A DNA stretch of 64,000 nucleotides from Petrolisthes cinctipes (taxonomy: Eukaryota; Arthropoda; Malacostraca; Decapoda; Porcellanidae), in the NCBI GenBank assembly GCA_033782935.1, contig JAWQEG010000722.1:62001-126000 (forward strand), given 5' to 3'. Under the pieces are notes generated by a model, which was not told the DNA's origin, searched no databases, and worked only from the letters and a program-made list of their open reading frames with translations. A program made the position numbers and the translations under genes. This document shows, piece by piece, positions 11,801-21,115 of this stretch; position 1 is the first letter of the stretch; each line of letters starts with the position of its first letter.

Positions 11801-12538
11801 CAAGTCATCACTGGCAGTGTATAACCACCTTTGATAGTACTAACCCTCTCCAGAAACCCAGTGATTGATCCATTTTGATAACCATTCATTATTTTTTAGG
11901 GTTCCCTGAAATATAAGTTTACACACTGTCTAGTATTTAACAATGGTGTGATGCTTCAACCACGTAAGTGCGGCCCATTAAGGTTTTTTTATACCTGTGG
12001 TAAAGGTAAAGTACGTTAGATATAGATCATTTTTATATTTATTTTAATTTTCATAAAACAAACACAAAACTTATCTAGTGTATTGTAATACTTAATTGAT
12101 ATTCGTAATGATATGTGTATTGTTACTAAGCTTTTTTCCCTTTACTCTCAGTACAAAAGCACAAACATCTAGCAGATCATCCTCAGTAAAGTAGAAAACA
12201 TATAAACATGTCCCTTATGTAGCAATGTGTTTGTGTGTTTTGTACAGGAAGTGACTGGCAAGAATGTGATGCTTCTACCCATGGGGGCCTGTGATGATGG
12301 AGCTCACTCTCAGAACGAGAAGATCAACATCAGCAACTACATTGAAGGAGTAAGTTATCAAGATTTATTGATTTAGAAGAACACATAAATCAATCAATCT
12401 CCTTAATCAATATCTGTCATAGAATGATTTTAAAGCTTTCTTATTTTTCTTCCTCATTCTTCCTTCCATTTATTCAGCCATTCTCTATTACAGACAAAGC
12501 TGTTGGGAGCGTACCTCCACGAACTGGCTAAGGTCTGA
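2873..12538 (+). CDS. CNDP2: Cytosolic non-specific dipeptidase (M20 metallopeptidase, CNDP2-like)
   Basis: It hydrolyses dipeptides in the cytosol; family members are Mn/Zn-dependent homodimers. Exons: 2873-2907, 4322-4496, 5157-5276, 6093-6248, 6387-6566, 6942-7065, 7468-7592, 7823-8044, one of three cassettes (10812-10961, 11256-11405 or 11468-11620), 12248-12349 and 12494-12538. All junctions keep frame and give 477 aa with cassette 9a or 9b (human CNDP2 is 475). Visible motifs are the metal-site [18 protein letters not shown], catalytic [23 protein letters not shown] (His contributed across the dimer), KFSIRIVP and [10 protein letters not shown]. The start is the ATG in [11 protein letters not shown], which aligns with the family N-terminus. 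Exon 5 uses a weak GTCCGT donor, but this is the only junction that restores IE|VEC. Intron 8 carries a LINE. The exon 9 cassettes imply alternative isoforms. Confidence 0.93.
3424..3555 (+). repeat. Partial copy of fold-back element arm
   Basis: This matches the arm of the fold-back family at 14.9 and 21.1 kb: GTAGCAATGTTGCCACATTC, GGTTAGGTCCTGGTAGTCTG and a GGTTTGGTTAGG core. It lies in intron 1 of the dipeptidase gene and lacks the opposite arm. Confidence 0.6.
3884..4015. repeat. Two-copy tandem duplication, about 66 bp unit
   Basis: The unit contains GCTGGGTAGTTGAGAAGTG and TTTACATCAACACATCTTCC. It is repeated almost exactly at about 3884-3949 and 3950-4015, with a further partial copy (CATCAACACATCTTCCCC) ending near 4034. 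It sits in intron 1 of the dipeptidase gene. Confidence 0.7.
4062..4208 (-). mobile_element. tRNA-derived SINE
   Basis: Read on the minus strand, the right end has a tRNA-like head: TAACTGTTAGCACACTCGCC (D-arm/box A region), then GGGTTCAATTCC (box B/T-arm). A tail follows, running through a CACCTAGCAGTAAATAGGTA segment. The layout is that of a Pol III-transcribed tRNA-derived SINE. It is inserted in intron 1 of the dipeptidase gene, antisense to it. A functional tRNA is unlikely, because the head is embedded in the longer repeat. Confidence 0.6.
4564..4690. mobile_element. MITE (family with GGTGGTATTATTAAA ends), copy 1
   Basis: The ends are inverted: GGTGATATTATCAAATTACT on the left and a TAAATATAATACC end on the right. 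Internal arms AGGAAAAGGCTC and GAGCACTTTTCCT face each other. Similar elements lie at 5023, 19612 and 63743. No ORF is present. It lies in dipeptidase intron 2. Confidence 0.55.
5023..5139. mobile_element. MITE (GGTGGTATTATTAAA ends), copy 2
   Basis: The left end GGTGGTATTATTAAACTAC mirrors the right end GTAGTTTAATAATGCC. AAAGGCTC and AAAGCCTTTT lie inside. It ends 17 bp before dipeptidase exon 3, so its right end supplies part of the intron's 3' region. Confidence 0.6.
6726..6809. repeat. Inverted repeat / MITE in dipeptidase intron 5
   Basis: The left arm (6726-6753, AAACTCCTCAAATTATGTCG...) and right arm (6782-6809) are complementary over about 28 bp, with three mismatches and a 28-base loop. 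This is a short hairpin-type element with no coding capacity. Confidence 0.65.
7295..7453. mobile_element. Tigger/pogo-like MITE with TA target sites, copy 1
   Basis: The terminal inverted repeats are CAGTAGGCCCTCGATAT at the left and ATATCGAGGGTTTACTG at the right, flanked by TA on both sides. The element is 159 bp and non-coding. It ends 14 bp before dipeptidase exon 7, so intron 6's acceptor lies against a transposon end. A related copy lies at 39254-39445. Confidence 0.7.
8092..10235 (+). mobile_element. APE-type non-LTR retrotransposon (LINE family A), copy 1, deleted
   Basis: A 5'-truncated copy begins inside the endonuclease region (shared GTGGAAGGGAGTAGATGG with the copy at 59.3 kb). 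Pieces of the RT-side linker appear ([18 protein letters not shown]), then [15 protein letters not shown] at about 9301-9345. At about 9561 the sequence jumps to a C-terminal [16 protein letters not shown] block, so the RT catalytic core is deleted. The C-terminal block [12 protein letters not shown] and the [14 protein letters not shown] tail at 9950-10095 are typical of this LINE class. It ends in a (TAGA)n-type tail at about 10208-10232. It lies in dipeptidase intron 8, sense orientation, about 580 bp before the cassette exons. Frames are broken, so it is inactive. Confidence 0.85.
10812..10961 (+). other. CNDP2: Dipeptidase alternative exon 9a
   Basis: This is a 150-nt phase-0 exon with acceptor TTACAG and donor GTGTGG, encoding 50 residues starting [16 protein letters not shown]. 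It contains [20 protein letters not shown] and then CSIPIT. Compared with family sequence it keeps the His aligned with human His380 (QHSG) and the Ser aligned with Ser417, but has DGCS where EGGS is usual. It is homologous to the exons at 11256 and 11468 and is presumed to be one of three mutually exclusive choices. Confidence 0.85.
11222..11246 (+). repeat. (TG)n tract before cassette exon 9b
   Basis: The run is TGTGTGTGTATGTGTGTGTG, ending about 10 bp upstream of the exon 9b acceptor. It is a simple repeat and a possible splicing-regulatory element by position. Confidence 0.6.
11256..11405 (+). other. CNDP2: Dipeptidase alternative exon 9b
   Basis: This is a 150-nt phase-0 exon between ATCCCCAG and GTAACA, encoding 50 residues starting [16 protein letters not shown] and containing [15 protein letters not shown]. 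It is the closest of the three to canonical CNDP2 (HGG..W.SD..H and EGGSIPVTL all kept). The acceptor is preceded by a (TG)n tract at about 11222-11246, a type of sequence known to bind UG-repeat splicing factors (CELF, TDP-43); the regulatory role is inferred. Confidence 0.88.
11468..11620 (+). other. CNDP2: Dipeptidase alternative exon 9c
   Basis: This is a 153-nt phase-0 exon between AATTACAG and GTAAGT, encoding 51 residues starting [20 protein letters not shown] and containing [15 protein letters not shown]. The first half is strongly changed: the HGG motif is EGS, so the position aligned with human His380 is Glu, and the SD..H..H pattern is AD..N..N. The second half is canonical. It sits only 62 nt after exon 9b. 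Confidence 0.87.
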
Positions 12539-13689
12539 TCAGTGAGAAGCCACAAGTGATGTATTGGAAGCATGTTGTCATAGCAGTATAATGTGGACTT
12601 GACAAGCAGCCAGAAAAAGATGTGCCAATTGTATTATCCATCCAAGTAAAGATTTTTGAAGACATGAATGCAACTGATATCATAATCAGCAGCTAACAGT
12701 GTTAGGGTTGTTACATAGGATTAACATATACAGTACTTGTATTTGAGTCATGAGGGTCTCAGTATTTGCTTTTATAGTATTCAGTAAAAAAAAAATTCCA
12801 AAGTGAAATGAAAGATTGAAATGTCATGGAATATTTACTATGAGAAAATATAACTCTATGGGTGGTATTATTATAACAGAAGGAGATACTACAACAAAAA
12901 TTATCAACAGGAAGGACTAACGTAATTTCTAGAAGTTAACATTACAGTATATATGACTTATCCAATGGTATATACAGTACAGTTATATATGAGCAGATGG
13001 AAGATCTATCTTGCATAATAATTTGCAGTTAAGTATCCTGTATATCGACACTATTTTTATAACATATTCTTACTCTACTATTTGTAACTGGAATTTTTAT
13101 ATTCTTGCTCTGGTATGAACAGCCACGGTCCATAATTTCTAGCTCATCCATAGCAGAGTACACTTGAGCTATTCAAATTTAAGTCAGTCCCTCTTCTTTG
13201 TCACCTTTGAGGTATAAGGCCTTTTTGGTCCAGCAGTCTTGTTTCTTCCCTGTTTCATTTATTAAAATAACTTAATTGTTATTATAATAATTTTTTTTCT
13301 TGGATGATTGTAATAGCTTATTCCTGTATTATTATTATATTCACTTATGCCAACAATGCCTTTCTGAAAATATGTATAATTTTTTCACATGGGGAATTAT
13401 TTGAGAATTAAACGTTTTTAAAAGATGTGTTTTATCCCTCAATTCCTTTTACTATCCCACTATTCATGTTCACACAGCAGTAGTAAAAACTCTGGCAGAT
13501 GTCTATCAAAAATGGTACAATACTTTATATATTGAATGAAGAAAAATGGATTCCTGTTATGTGAAATGCAGTAGTCTTGCAAAACTGGGATACTGTTCAG
13601 TACAGTACAGTACTTTAAAATGGAAGACTGACAGCAGCTGAGGTGATCCTTGGAGTCTAGCATAATTAGGGAGGGAGTTCTGTGTTTGT

Positions 13690-13830
13690 AAATCTGGAGC
13701 AACCAAATCCTCCAAAACTATTCAAAGCAACAGAACAGTTATTTTTGCTCTTCTGGTCCTATTTCCTGGCATACTTTGGAGGAATCATGGCACTCCAATG
13801 TACCAAAAAAGAATTGCCACCTTAAGGTTG
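13690..13830. mobile_element. MITE-like repeat (CCTCCAAACTAT family)
   Basis: It has inward-facing blocks AAATCCTCCAAAACTAT and GGCATACTTTGGAGGAATC, with ends ATTTTTGCTC...GGTCC. The best-preserved relative is at 22855-22990; shorter relatives lie at about 14143, 32929, 33603 and 42139. Confidence 0.5.
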
Positions 13831-14029
13831 GGAGGATTGCAGGTGTCTGTGGCTTTGCTGCGGGTGGCTAATATAATAGGGAGAAGTATATGGTAAGACC
13901 TAGAATGACTAACTGAGACGCTCAGGTTCAGTGGAAATGAAAAGATATAGAAACATCAATTCAAAGGAAGATGATAGATAGATTTACTATTGTTTACCGA
14001 CCCGTTGAAAAGGTGCACTTCACAAATAT

Positions 14030-14400
14030 ATACACAGCTGTACTAACCAAAGTTGCCAGTACTTGGAATTTTTCTCAAGATCTTGGAACTTTGAAGGACA
14101 CCTTGGGATGAATAACCTATTTATGGGCTATCGGAAAGCTACTGATTCCTCCAAACTATGCCAGGAAACAGCAGAACCCATCCATATGGAATTATATGTG
14201 TTTTATATAACGTTATGTGTATAATGGGCTATAGGGATGAGTTTTATAGCTGAGTTAGGAAGTCCACGTCACTGACTCCAAATTTACCACAAAAGGTTGC
14301 TTTCAATGAATCTAGGGTTTTCTTGGGATTTTTGGTCAATAGTCTTGGGAATTTCATCAATATTTTTCACTTCAACTGGCTGCTTCCTCAACCTGTCAGT
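14030..14400. repeat. Dispersed repeat shared with 20540-20880
   Basis: Blocks such as CTCAAGATCTTGGAACTTTG, ACACCTTGGGAT and TTCTTGGGATTTTTGG recur in the same order at 20540-20880 (CCCAAGATCTCGGAATTTTT, ACACCCTGGGAT, CTCGGGATTTTTTTGG). No ORF is present. The family is unknown to me. Confidence 0.45.
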
Positions 14401-14945
14401 CTCACATATGACGTTTTATTAGAGTTTTTTTTAAAGATTTACTGCAACCATCAATCATATAAGGACCCAATATTAGTAAGTATAATGTGCAAATATAGAT
14501 ATATAAATAGAATGAAGAGGAAAAGGAGGTGATTATAATTATAGGCTAATAGTTTTGATACCGAGTGTTAAGCCTAAATTACTGACATATTAGGCCTATG
14601 GATATTATGGACGAATACACAATTATACAGACATTTCACCAATAAATCTGATTGGCAGTATATAATAGTCCCCAGCAGGAGTTTACACAGGTCAGAGTAG
14701 ATTACGTTTTTTTCGTTAATCTCGTGTTATATACCGGTATAATATTTTCCATCACAGCATATATATTATCAGAGGTGGATATTATTCAGTAGAAATGAAG
14801 CTCAGTAAAGGGTGTATTTGGGTATAATTTGCCAGGTATGATAAGCTATAAAATGGGTAATTATCTATTCTATTACCATTTTCTATTCTTACCATACAAT
14901 GTTTTATAATTATACAAGTGCTATATCAAGTACCGTACACCAGGG

Positions 14946-15560
14946 TATTTATTGAAAGAATTACCGTTTTGTAGCAAAGTTGCCAGATCCGGCTAGGTCC
15001 CAGTGTTTTGCCCCAGTCATTTCCTGTACTTTACCACGGTTATTTCCCGGTAGTTTGCCCAGGTTAGGTCCCGGTAGTCTGATGCGGTCTAGGTTAGGTT
15101 AGGTAAGGTCAGGCTAATTTTAAAAATGCCCCATTTGAAGAAAATAGGGTAAATATTGAAAGAATTACAGTTATTGCATATGGTTTTTCTACCTTCATTA
15201 CCCACTTATTTAGACCATTCTAAGACTATTTTCTTCTATGGCATTTCCTCCGCAAATGCCCCATTTCCAAGATAGGGCATATTCAAATGGGGCATTTTGA
15301 AATTAGCCTGACCTTACCTAACCTAACCTAGACCGCATCAGACTACCGGGACCTAACCTGGGCAAACTACCGGGAAATAACCTTGGTAAAGTGCAGGAAA
15401 TGACCTGGGCAAAGTACTGGGACCTAGCCGGATCTGGCAATACTGCTACAAAACGGTAATTCTTTCAATAAATACCGAAAATAGTCTTAGAATGGTCTAA
15501 ATAAGTGGGTAATGAAGGTAGAAAAACCGTACGCAATAACGGTAATTCTTTCAATATTTA
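14946..15560. repeat. Fold-back element with long inverted arms and TTAGG-like core
   Basis: The left arm (about 14946-15123) reads TTGCCAGATCCGGCTAGGTC, then GTTTGCCCAGGTTAGGTCCC and GGTTAGGTTAGGTAAGGTCA. Its reverse complement occupies about 15293-15476. A second unit between the arms (15146-15236, starting GGTAAATATTGAAAGAATTA) has its reverse complement at 15476-15560. The order is A-B-A'-B', able to form large hairpins. Similar units lie at 21116-22150, with fragments at 3424 and 38698. Confidence 0.8.
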
Positions 15561-16646
15561 CCAACTTTACTATCACACAATACCGGTACACAGTAATATT
15601 TGGGTTTTTGTCCATAATGTCTTTTTGACTGGAGGTTTTCAGAATGCAATGTTTAATAGTGTGTTTTTAACAAATCTGTTGTTCAAATCTGTCACAAATG
15701 AGTGTTTTTGAAGATATCAACCCCCTCCCCCCACCCAATCTTCGAAAACACTCATTATCGCTAAATTTGATCTACAGATTCGTCTGAAAAACAGTATAAT
15801 CAGTACTGCAACAGACTACCGGGAACTAACCTTAGCAATCAATCAGGACCTGGATATACACTCTTGAATTGGTATTATACATACAGGCCTTATTACACGT
15901 GGGGCAGGTCACTGACGTCGGTAACACTCCGTGGCCACGTAAAAAGTCTAAACTGGTTTTGTTATTCTCAAAACAGTGCTGAAGAATACTTTCTGGGACA
16001 GATGGATACTTGGTACAAAAGGAAGGAATTGTAATGAATTTGAAATTGAGGCACCTTAATCAAGCACACTGATTGGCCATCCGCACGAATATGGCTGTTG
16101 TACACCCCGCGAATAAACAAAAATTGAATCAGTTAAGGGTATATAGTTGTATTACGAAAGCTATGCATTTTTGTCGGAAATATCCTAAGAGGAAATGACA
16201 TACATGTACTAAGAAAATGTATTTGACAGAAAGGAATTAATTGATGGTAATGATTATGGACAAAAGCCTGTATAATACCCACATTGTTAACCGAGAGAAC
16301 CTGTATATTTTCACCAGGAAAAAAAAAATATATATACTATATAATAATACCGGTACATACTAAAAAATGAATTATAAACACTGAGTCATGTCTCTTTAAT
16401 TATGTACCTGTTACATTAGAAACCTTGTGAATCTGTGAGATAAGATAACCCTCAATGTGTAGCAAACAGATAAACAAATGATTGTACATTACCCTTTGTC
16501 TTGTTGACCCCTAAGGACATTATTGTAATCATACACTCCTATCTCACCTACATTTTTGGTCAGTGTGTCAGTCTAAGTAAGGTCTGATGCTACTGTGTGT
16601 GTGGGGCGCACCTTCACAAATTTGGTTTGTAAGCCTTGTTTATTGG

Positions 16647-16757
16647 TAGTGAAAATGTGGTGGTGAGTAGTGAAGATGTGTATTAGTGATGATGTGTGTT
16701 GGTGAGTGTAGTGATGTGTATTGGTGAATGTACTGATGTGTATTGGTGATAGTGTCA
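16647..16757. repeat. Short degenerate tandem repeat (about 22-bp unit)
   Basis: Imperfect copies of GATGTGTATTGGTGAATGTA run through the interval. It lies about 380 bp upstream of the ALG1 start. Confidence 0.65.
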
Positions 16758-17139
16758 TGCCGAATTGATGAATTTTTTAATAAATTTTCCCAGTGAAATT
16801 TTCTAAGAAATCCCTATTGCAATTTTTCCATCACCATAAACAAAACAAAACCGTACATAATTATAGCATGATACCATAACTGATGATAACTGATATTCTG
16901 AGATAAATATAAAAAACTCATGTTAGCTGCAAATTCAAACCTCTTATCACTTTCAATTCCTTCTTTCCTTACTCTTTGTTCAATGGTTGGTATCCCCTCT
17001 CTCTGTCCCCTTAGGCATAAAACAACAATTTAAACACAAACTCAGCTGCAGAAATCCATATAATGGAATCAGTGGAACTTATATATTGGAGACAACACTC
17101 AAATTTACCTCATGCTCTTCCAGATTTTTGAGAAACAAC

Positions 17140-18537
17140 ATGAGCAGTGATGATGACCAAGACCAGGAACATGATGAGGAGCAGAAGCATGAGACTGAGG
17201 AGAGTGAGTGTGAACGAGGTCATGTAAGTGTGGTGGTGTTGGGTGACCTTGGACACTCTCCCCGCATGACCTACCATGCCCTATCACTCTCCCAGGAGGG
17301 CTATGAGGTCAACCTTGTGGGGTATGCCGGGTCAAAGCCCCAAGAGGATCTGCTCAACGACCAACACATAACCCTAACCTACATGAGACCTCCACCAAAC
17401 TTGTCCAACACTGGTGTGCCCAAGATACTCTCATTTGTGTTCAAGGTGTTATGGCAGTCACTGGTACTGTTCTTCACACTTATAATGGGTCCGAGAGCCA
17501 AGGCCTTGCTGCTACAGAACCCCCCTGGTGTTCCTGCCATGCCTGTGTGTTGGTTCTACTGCTTCCTCACACGCACCAAATTTTTTATTGACTGGCACAA
17601 CTATGGCTACACCATCCTGGCCCTCAGTCTGAGGAAGAGCCATCCACTTGTTTTCATTTATCGAATGACTGAGAAGGTGTTTGGGAAGCTGGCCCAAGGG
17701 GGACTTTGTGTGACAAAGGCCATGAAAGTTGACCTGGAGTCCAACTGGGGAATACACAGAGTGACAGTGCTGTATGACCGTCCTGCGGAAAGGTTCCACT
17801 CACTCACCTTGGAAGAGAAACACAACCTCTTCCTGAAGCTATCCTCATCCTTCCCATGCTTCTCTAGTGATGACCCAGACAAAACTGCGTTCACTGAGCG
17901 CTATGCGGATGGCAGGCTGGACCTGTGTGAGGACCGTCCAGCTCTCCTTGTGTCTTCCACCAGTTGGACTGAAGATGAGGATTTCTCTATCCTCTTCCAC
18001 GCCCTCCAGGACTACGAGAATGTGCGGCAGGAGTTCCCGGACCACTATCCCCGCCTGGTGGTGGTGGTAACTGGCAAAGGCCCAATGAAAGAATACTACA
18101 CCAGCCTTGTTGAGAACCAACACTGGACCAACGTGGTTCTCCTCACACCCTGGTTGACGGCCGAGGACTACCCTAAGCTCCTGGCCTCAGCAGACTTAGG
18201 AGTCTGTCTGCACTTCTCATCATCTGGCCTTGACCTTCCAATGAAAGTTGTGGACATGTTTGGTAGTGGATTACCTGTTGCAGCCATCAGTTACCTTGCC
18301 CTACCTGAACTGGTCAAACACAATGAAAATGGTCTCATATTCAAGACTAAAGAGGAGCTGGCAAATCTCCTCCAGGACTGGTTCAGAGGATTTCCCCGTG
18401 AGACAGCCATCAAGGAGACCTATTATGACTTTTATAAAAATATTGATGAGTTTCGAAGGCTGCAGTGGCATCCCTGTTGGACTTGTAATGCTCTGCCATT
18501 ATTTGGTCAAGATGGGAATGTTGCCAAACACAATTGA
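17140..18537 (+). CDS. ALG1: ALG1, chitobiosyldiphosphodolichol beta-mannosyltransferase
   Basis: It adds the first mannose from GDP-mannose to GlcNAc2-PP-dolichol on the cytosolic face of the ER, in N-glycan precursor assembly (GT33 family). It is an uninterrupted 465-codon frame (human ALG1 is 464). Visible are the N-terminal VVVLGDLGHSPRMTYHALSL, LLLQNPPGVPAMPVCWF, FIDWHNYGYTILAL, ALLVSSTSWTEDEDFSIL, VVVTGKGPMKEYY, DLGVCLHFSSSGLDLPMKVV and ELVKHENGLIF-type blocks. A hydrophobic stretch at residues about 95-115 may be membrane-associated. I chose the ATG at 17140; the frame stays open upstream but has no ATG, and a pyrimidine tract ending in TTAG at 17013-17014 suggests a 5'-UTR intron acceptor. 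Odd points: no introns, and the usual N-terminal hydrophobic anchor is replaced by an acidic stretch (DDDQDQEHDEEQ). AATAAA at 18790 is a plausible poly(A) signal. Confidence 0.93.
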   Translation: MSSDDDQDQEHDEEQKHETEESECERGHVSVVVLGDLGHSPRMTYHALSLSQEGYEVNLVGYAGSKPQEDLLNDQHITLTYMRPPPNLSNTGVPKILSFVFKVLWQSLVLFFTLIMGPRAKALLLQNPPGVPAMPVCWFYCFLTRTKFFIDWHNYGYTILALSLRKSHPLVFIYRMTEKVFGKLAQGGLCVTKAMKVDLESNWGIHRVTVLYDRPAERFHSLTLEEKHNLFLKLSSSFPCFSSDDPDKTAFTERYADGRLDLCEDRPALLVSSTSWTEDEDFSILFHALQDYENVRQEFPDHYPRLVVVVTGKGPMKEYYTSLVENQHWTNVVLLTPWLTAEDYPKLLASADLGVCLHFSSSGLDLPMKVVDMFGSGLPVAAISYLALPELVKHNENGLIFKTKEELANLLQDWFRGFPRETAIKETYYDFYKNIDEFRRLQWHPCWTCNALPLFGQDGNVAKHN

Positions 18538-18789
18538 AATTTTATAAGTGTGTATAAGTAACATGAGGAGGAGATAGAGAGGAGGGACAGAATAACATGA
18601 AGAAAATCGAAGGAAAGGAGGGACAGTTGAAGAATTGAGAGTGGCTTGGATCCAAAAGAGTGCAAATGCCTTTACAGAAAGTGAAAGAAATTCACTGTGT
18701 GTGTGCATGTACAGACTAAAGCAAGTAAATAGTGTGTATAAATGATTTTGAGAAAGACAAAAAGTGTAGATATTCATGTGTTTGTGTAA

Positions 18790-18795
18790 AATAAA
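18790..18795 (+). terminator. Putative ALG1 polyadenylation signal
   Basis: AATAAA lies about 250 bp after the ALG1 stop, followed by GT-rich sequence (TTTGTAAGAGTAAATGTGTG), the usual downstream context. Confidence 0.5.
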
Positions 18796-19611
18796 AGTTT
18801 GTAAGAGTAAATGTGTGTGGTGTACTTCATGTACAGTCTAAGGTAAAAGTGGTATCCTTGTTATTTGTTGTATTATTGTATGTTTTGTTTGCAACCACAT
18901 TATACTGTACCAGTAGTACATTTATTATATTGCCAAGAATGTCATACATTTCATGTATTAGTGTATAAGGAGTTATTTTTTTAACCTGGCAACAATTCAC
19001 TTCATTCCATTCCAACTGAGACCGTAAATAGATATGTGAAGTAAATCCCAGCATTGACAATTATTACTGGGGATAAGTGTTTTGTTGTATAGATACAGTA
19101 ATTATGTGATTGTTTATATAATTGATGGATAGTGTGTGTAATTTGTTTGCATTACTGTACAGTACAGAAAGACCTAAGAAATGTGATAATGGAGCAGGTG
19201 AATTTTGTCTGGTCAAAGAAGAAATAATCACTTAACACTAGCAGTTCCAAGTATATTCAGGGAAGAAACAAGTGCCTTATTCTGTGGTGTGAGTTAGAAA
19301 GTTCTTTCCTAGACTCAGTTCAGATATCTGGGAGTGAAGATTTTTTTACCAAATAATTTACACCGTGATGGAGCTCTTGTATTCAATGGCCAGACACCAT
19401 TTGAAATTTACTGAGAGCAAATAATTTAGGACATTGGAAAACTCCAATAACTTGAGTGTTAATGGAGGAACCATTGAAGTATATAGAAAGTTTCATATGG
19501 TCTTGCATTCCTGGCACTTAGAGGAACAATGTAGAATTTTAGGAAGTGGAGTCACTGTACAATCTTTCCCACATAAAATTGAATGAGTTGAAGCATTGAT
19601 TTACAATTATC

Positions 19612-19794
19612 AGGTTGTTATTATTAAAATACTTTGAGGAAAAGTTCTCTTCGTTGCTCAATTCCTATTATTTTGCAATACAGATTAAGTAATGAAAAGG
19701 TTCTTCATCTCTAAATTTGTATAGCAAAATAATTGATAGAAATTGAGTGATGAAGAGAACTTTTCATCGAAAGAAAGAGCTTAGTAAGACCACC
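19612..19794. mobile_element. MITE (GGTGGTATTATTAAA family), copy 3
   Basis: The left part reads TTATTAAAATACTTTGAGGA then AAAGTTCTCTTCGTTGCTCA. The right part reads TGAGTGATGAAGAGAACTTT, its approximate reverse complement. It is non-coding; relatives lie at 4564, 5023 and 63743. Confidence 0.65.
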
Positions 19795-20388
19795 CTCAGA
19801 TTTTTTAGTGTAAGCGTAATATCTTAAATTACCTATTCTTCTCATTCCCTCCTCCCATTCTCCATTTTCATTATTTTTCATTTTTCTTCTCCTTTGGCTC
19901 TCTCTCATCCTTGCAATTTTTCAATTTTCTCTATACTGTATATGCTTTACACTCATATTTCTACTGTATGTAATTGGTAGTTTCTTATTTAATTAAAGGA
20001 TCTGTGATTTCAAAAGATAATTGAAGTTTTTTTTATTTTTCCTAACTCTGGCACAAAGCAGAGAACGTAATGAGAGAATCTTTTGAATTCAATTCAATTC
20101 TGTTGAATGGCATTTTTTGAAGGAAAACAGTAGTTAATACCGTATTCATTTCAAGCATTGAAGGGGTCTCCAAATTATGTGATGTTACCTATTCATCCAA
20201 ATCATGTCACAAAACAGACTCCCTCAATAAACATGCAGCAGTTATATAAAATATGTTTGCTACGTTTTTGCCGATTTGGCTGAAAATGACACGAGTAGGC
20301 TGAGACTAGCCTATTATTTGATGCAACCATACGGAAAATTTAGAAAAATTGGATGATTTTAGATTTCCGAAATTTCCTTTTAGTTCAC

Positions 20389-20435
20389 ACTAGAGACCGT
20401 ATTATAATAAAAAAAAAAAATTATATGGTCTCTAG
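20389..20435. repeat. Short hairpin
   Basis: ACTAGAGACCGTATTATAAT faces ATTATATGGTCTCTAGT across an A-run. It is a small inverted repeat of unknown origin. Confidence 0.6.
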
Positions 20436-20539
20436 TTCACATCACGTAAATATCTCTGGGCCATTTCATGGTGTCAGTGGAGAATGGGGAATTCATGGCA
20501 ATAATTCGTTGAAGTTTTGCTGTGGAGTTCCGTAATATC

Positions 20540-20880
20540 TTTTTATACGAAATACTGTAGAAGGAAATAGTATGGGACCTTCCCAAGATCTCGGAATTTT
20601 TAAGAACACCCTGGGATCTTTGAAAATATGTCAAAAGGATTTTTTGGTCCGTAAAATTAATACTGTGTACGGTAATTTCATGTCGTATTATATGTTTGAC
20701 TATATTCTAAGTACAAATAGTAATGGTTACAATATGAATATCTGATTAAACAAATTAAGTCCATTGATTTCCATAAATTAACCTAATGCAAAGTTTGACT
20801 GAATCGTGGGAATCTCGGGATTTTTTTGGCGAGTAGTATTGGGATTTTAGGAATTTCATTACTTTTCACTGGCAACCCTG
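20540..20880. repeat. Dispersed repeat, second copy
   Basis: It shares the ordered blocks described for 14030-14400, ending in TTCACTGGCAACCCTGGC. It is non-coding. Confidence 0.45.
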
Positions 20881-21115
20881 GCAAACATGAGTAAAAAAAT
20901 TCGTTTAATGTGTCAGTAGTGTCACAGTGTCAGACAGTCAGTGGTATTTACATATAGTGTTGAGTTTGTTGATGGTGTTATTATGTTAGGAATATATACC
21001 AACATGTAATTCAGAATATTATATAGTAACTTTAGTGACTTATGTTAGGTATAGACAAGCAAGTATTCAGAATATATAAAAACAAAAAATATATATAGTA
21101 CACTCAGACATAATA

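Larger units (their letters stand above)
12539..17012. other. Intergenic region between dipeptidase and ALG1
   Basis: There is no supported gene. It holds the dipeptidase 3' UTR (end not located), MITE-like copies near 13690 and 14140, a degenerate repeat at about 14030-14400 with a partner at 20540-20880, a fold-back element (14946-15560) and a short tandem repeat at 16647-16757. Confidence 0.5.

Noticed and set aside
14946..15560. CRISPR-like spaced repeats
   Set aside because: The repeats are inverted arms of a fold-back element, not regularly spaced direct repeats, and the genome is eukaryotic.
16987..17139. Upstream extension of the ALG1 frame
   Set aside because: There is no in-frame ATG. 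The segment contains a splice-acceptor-like tract and lacks similarity to ALG1 N-termini.
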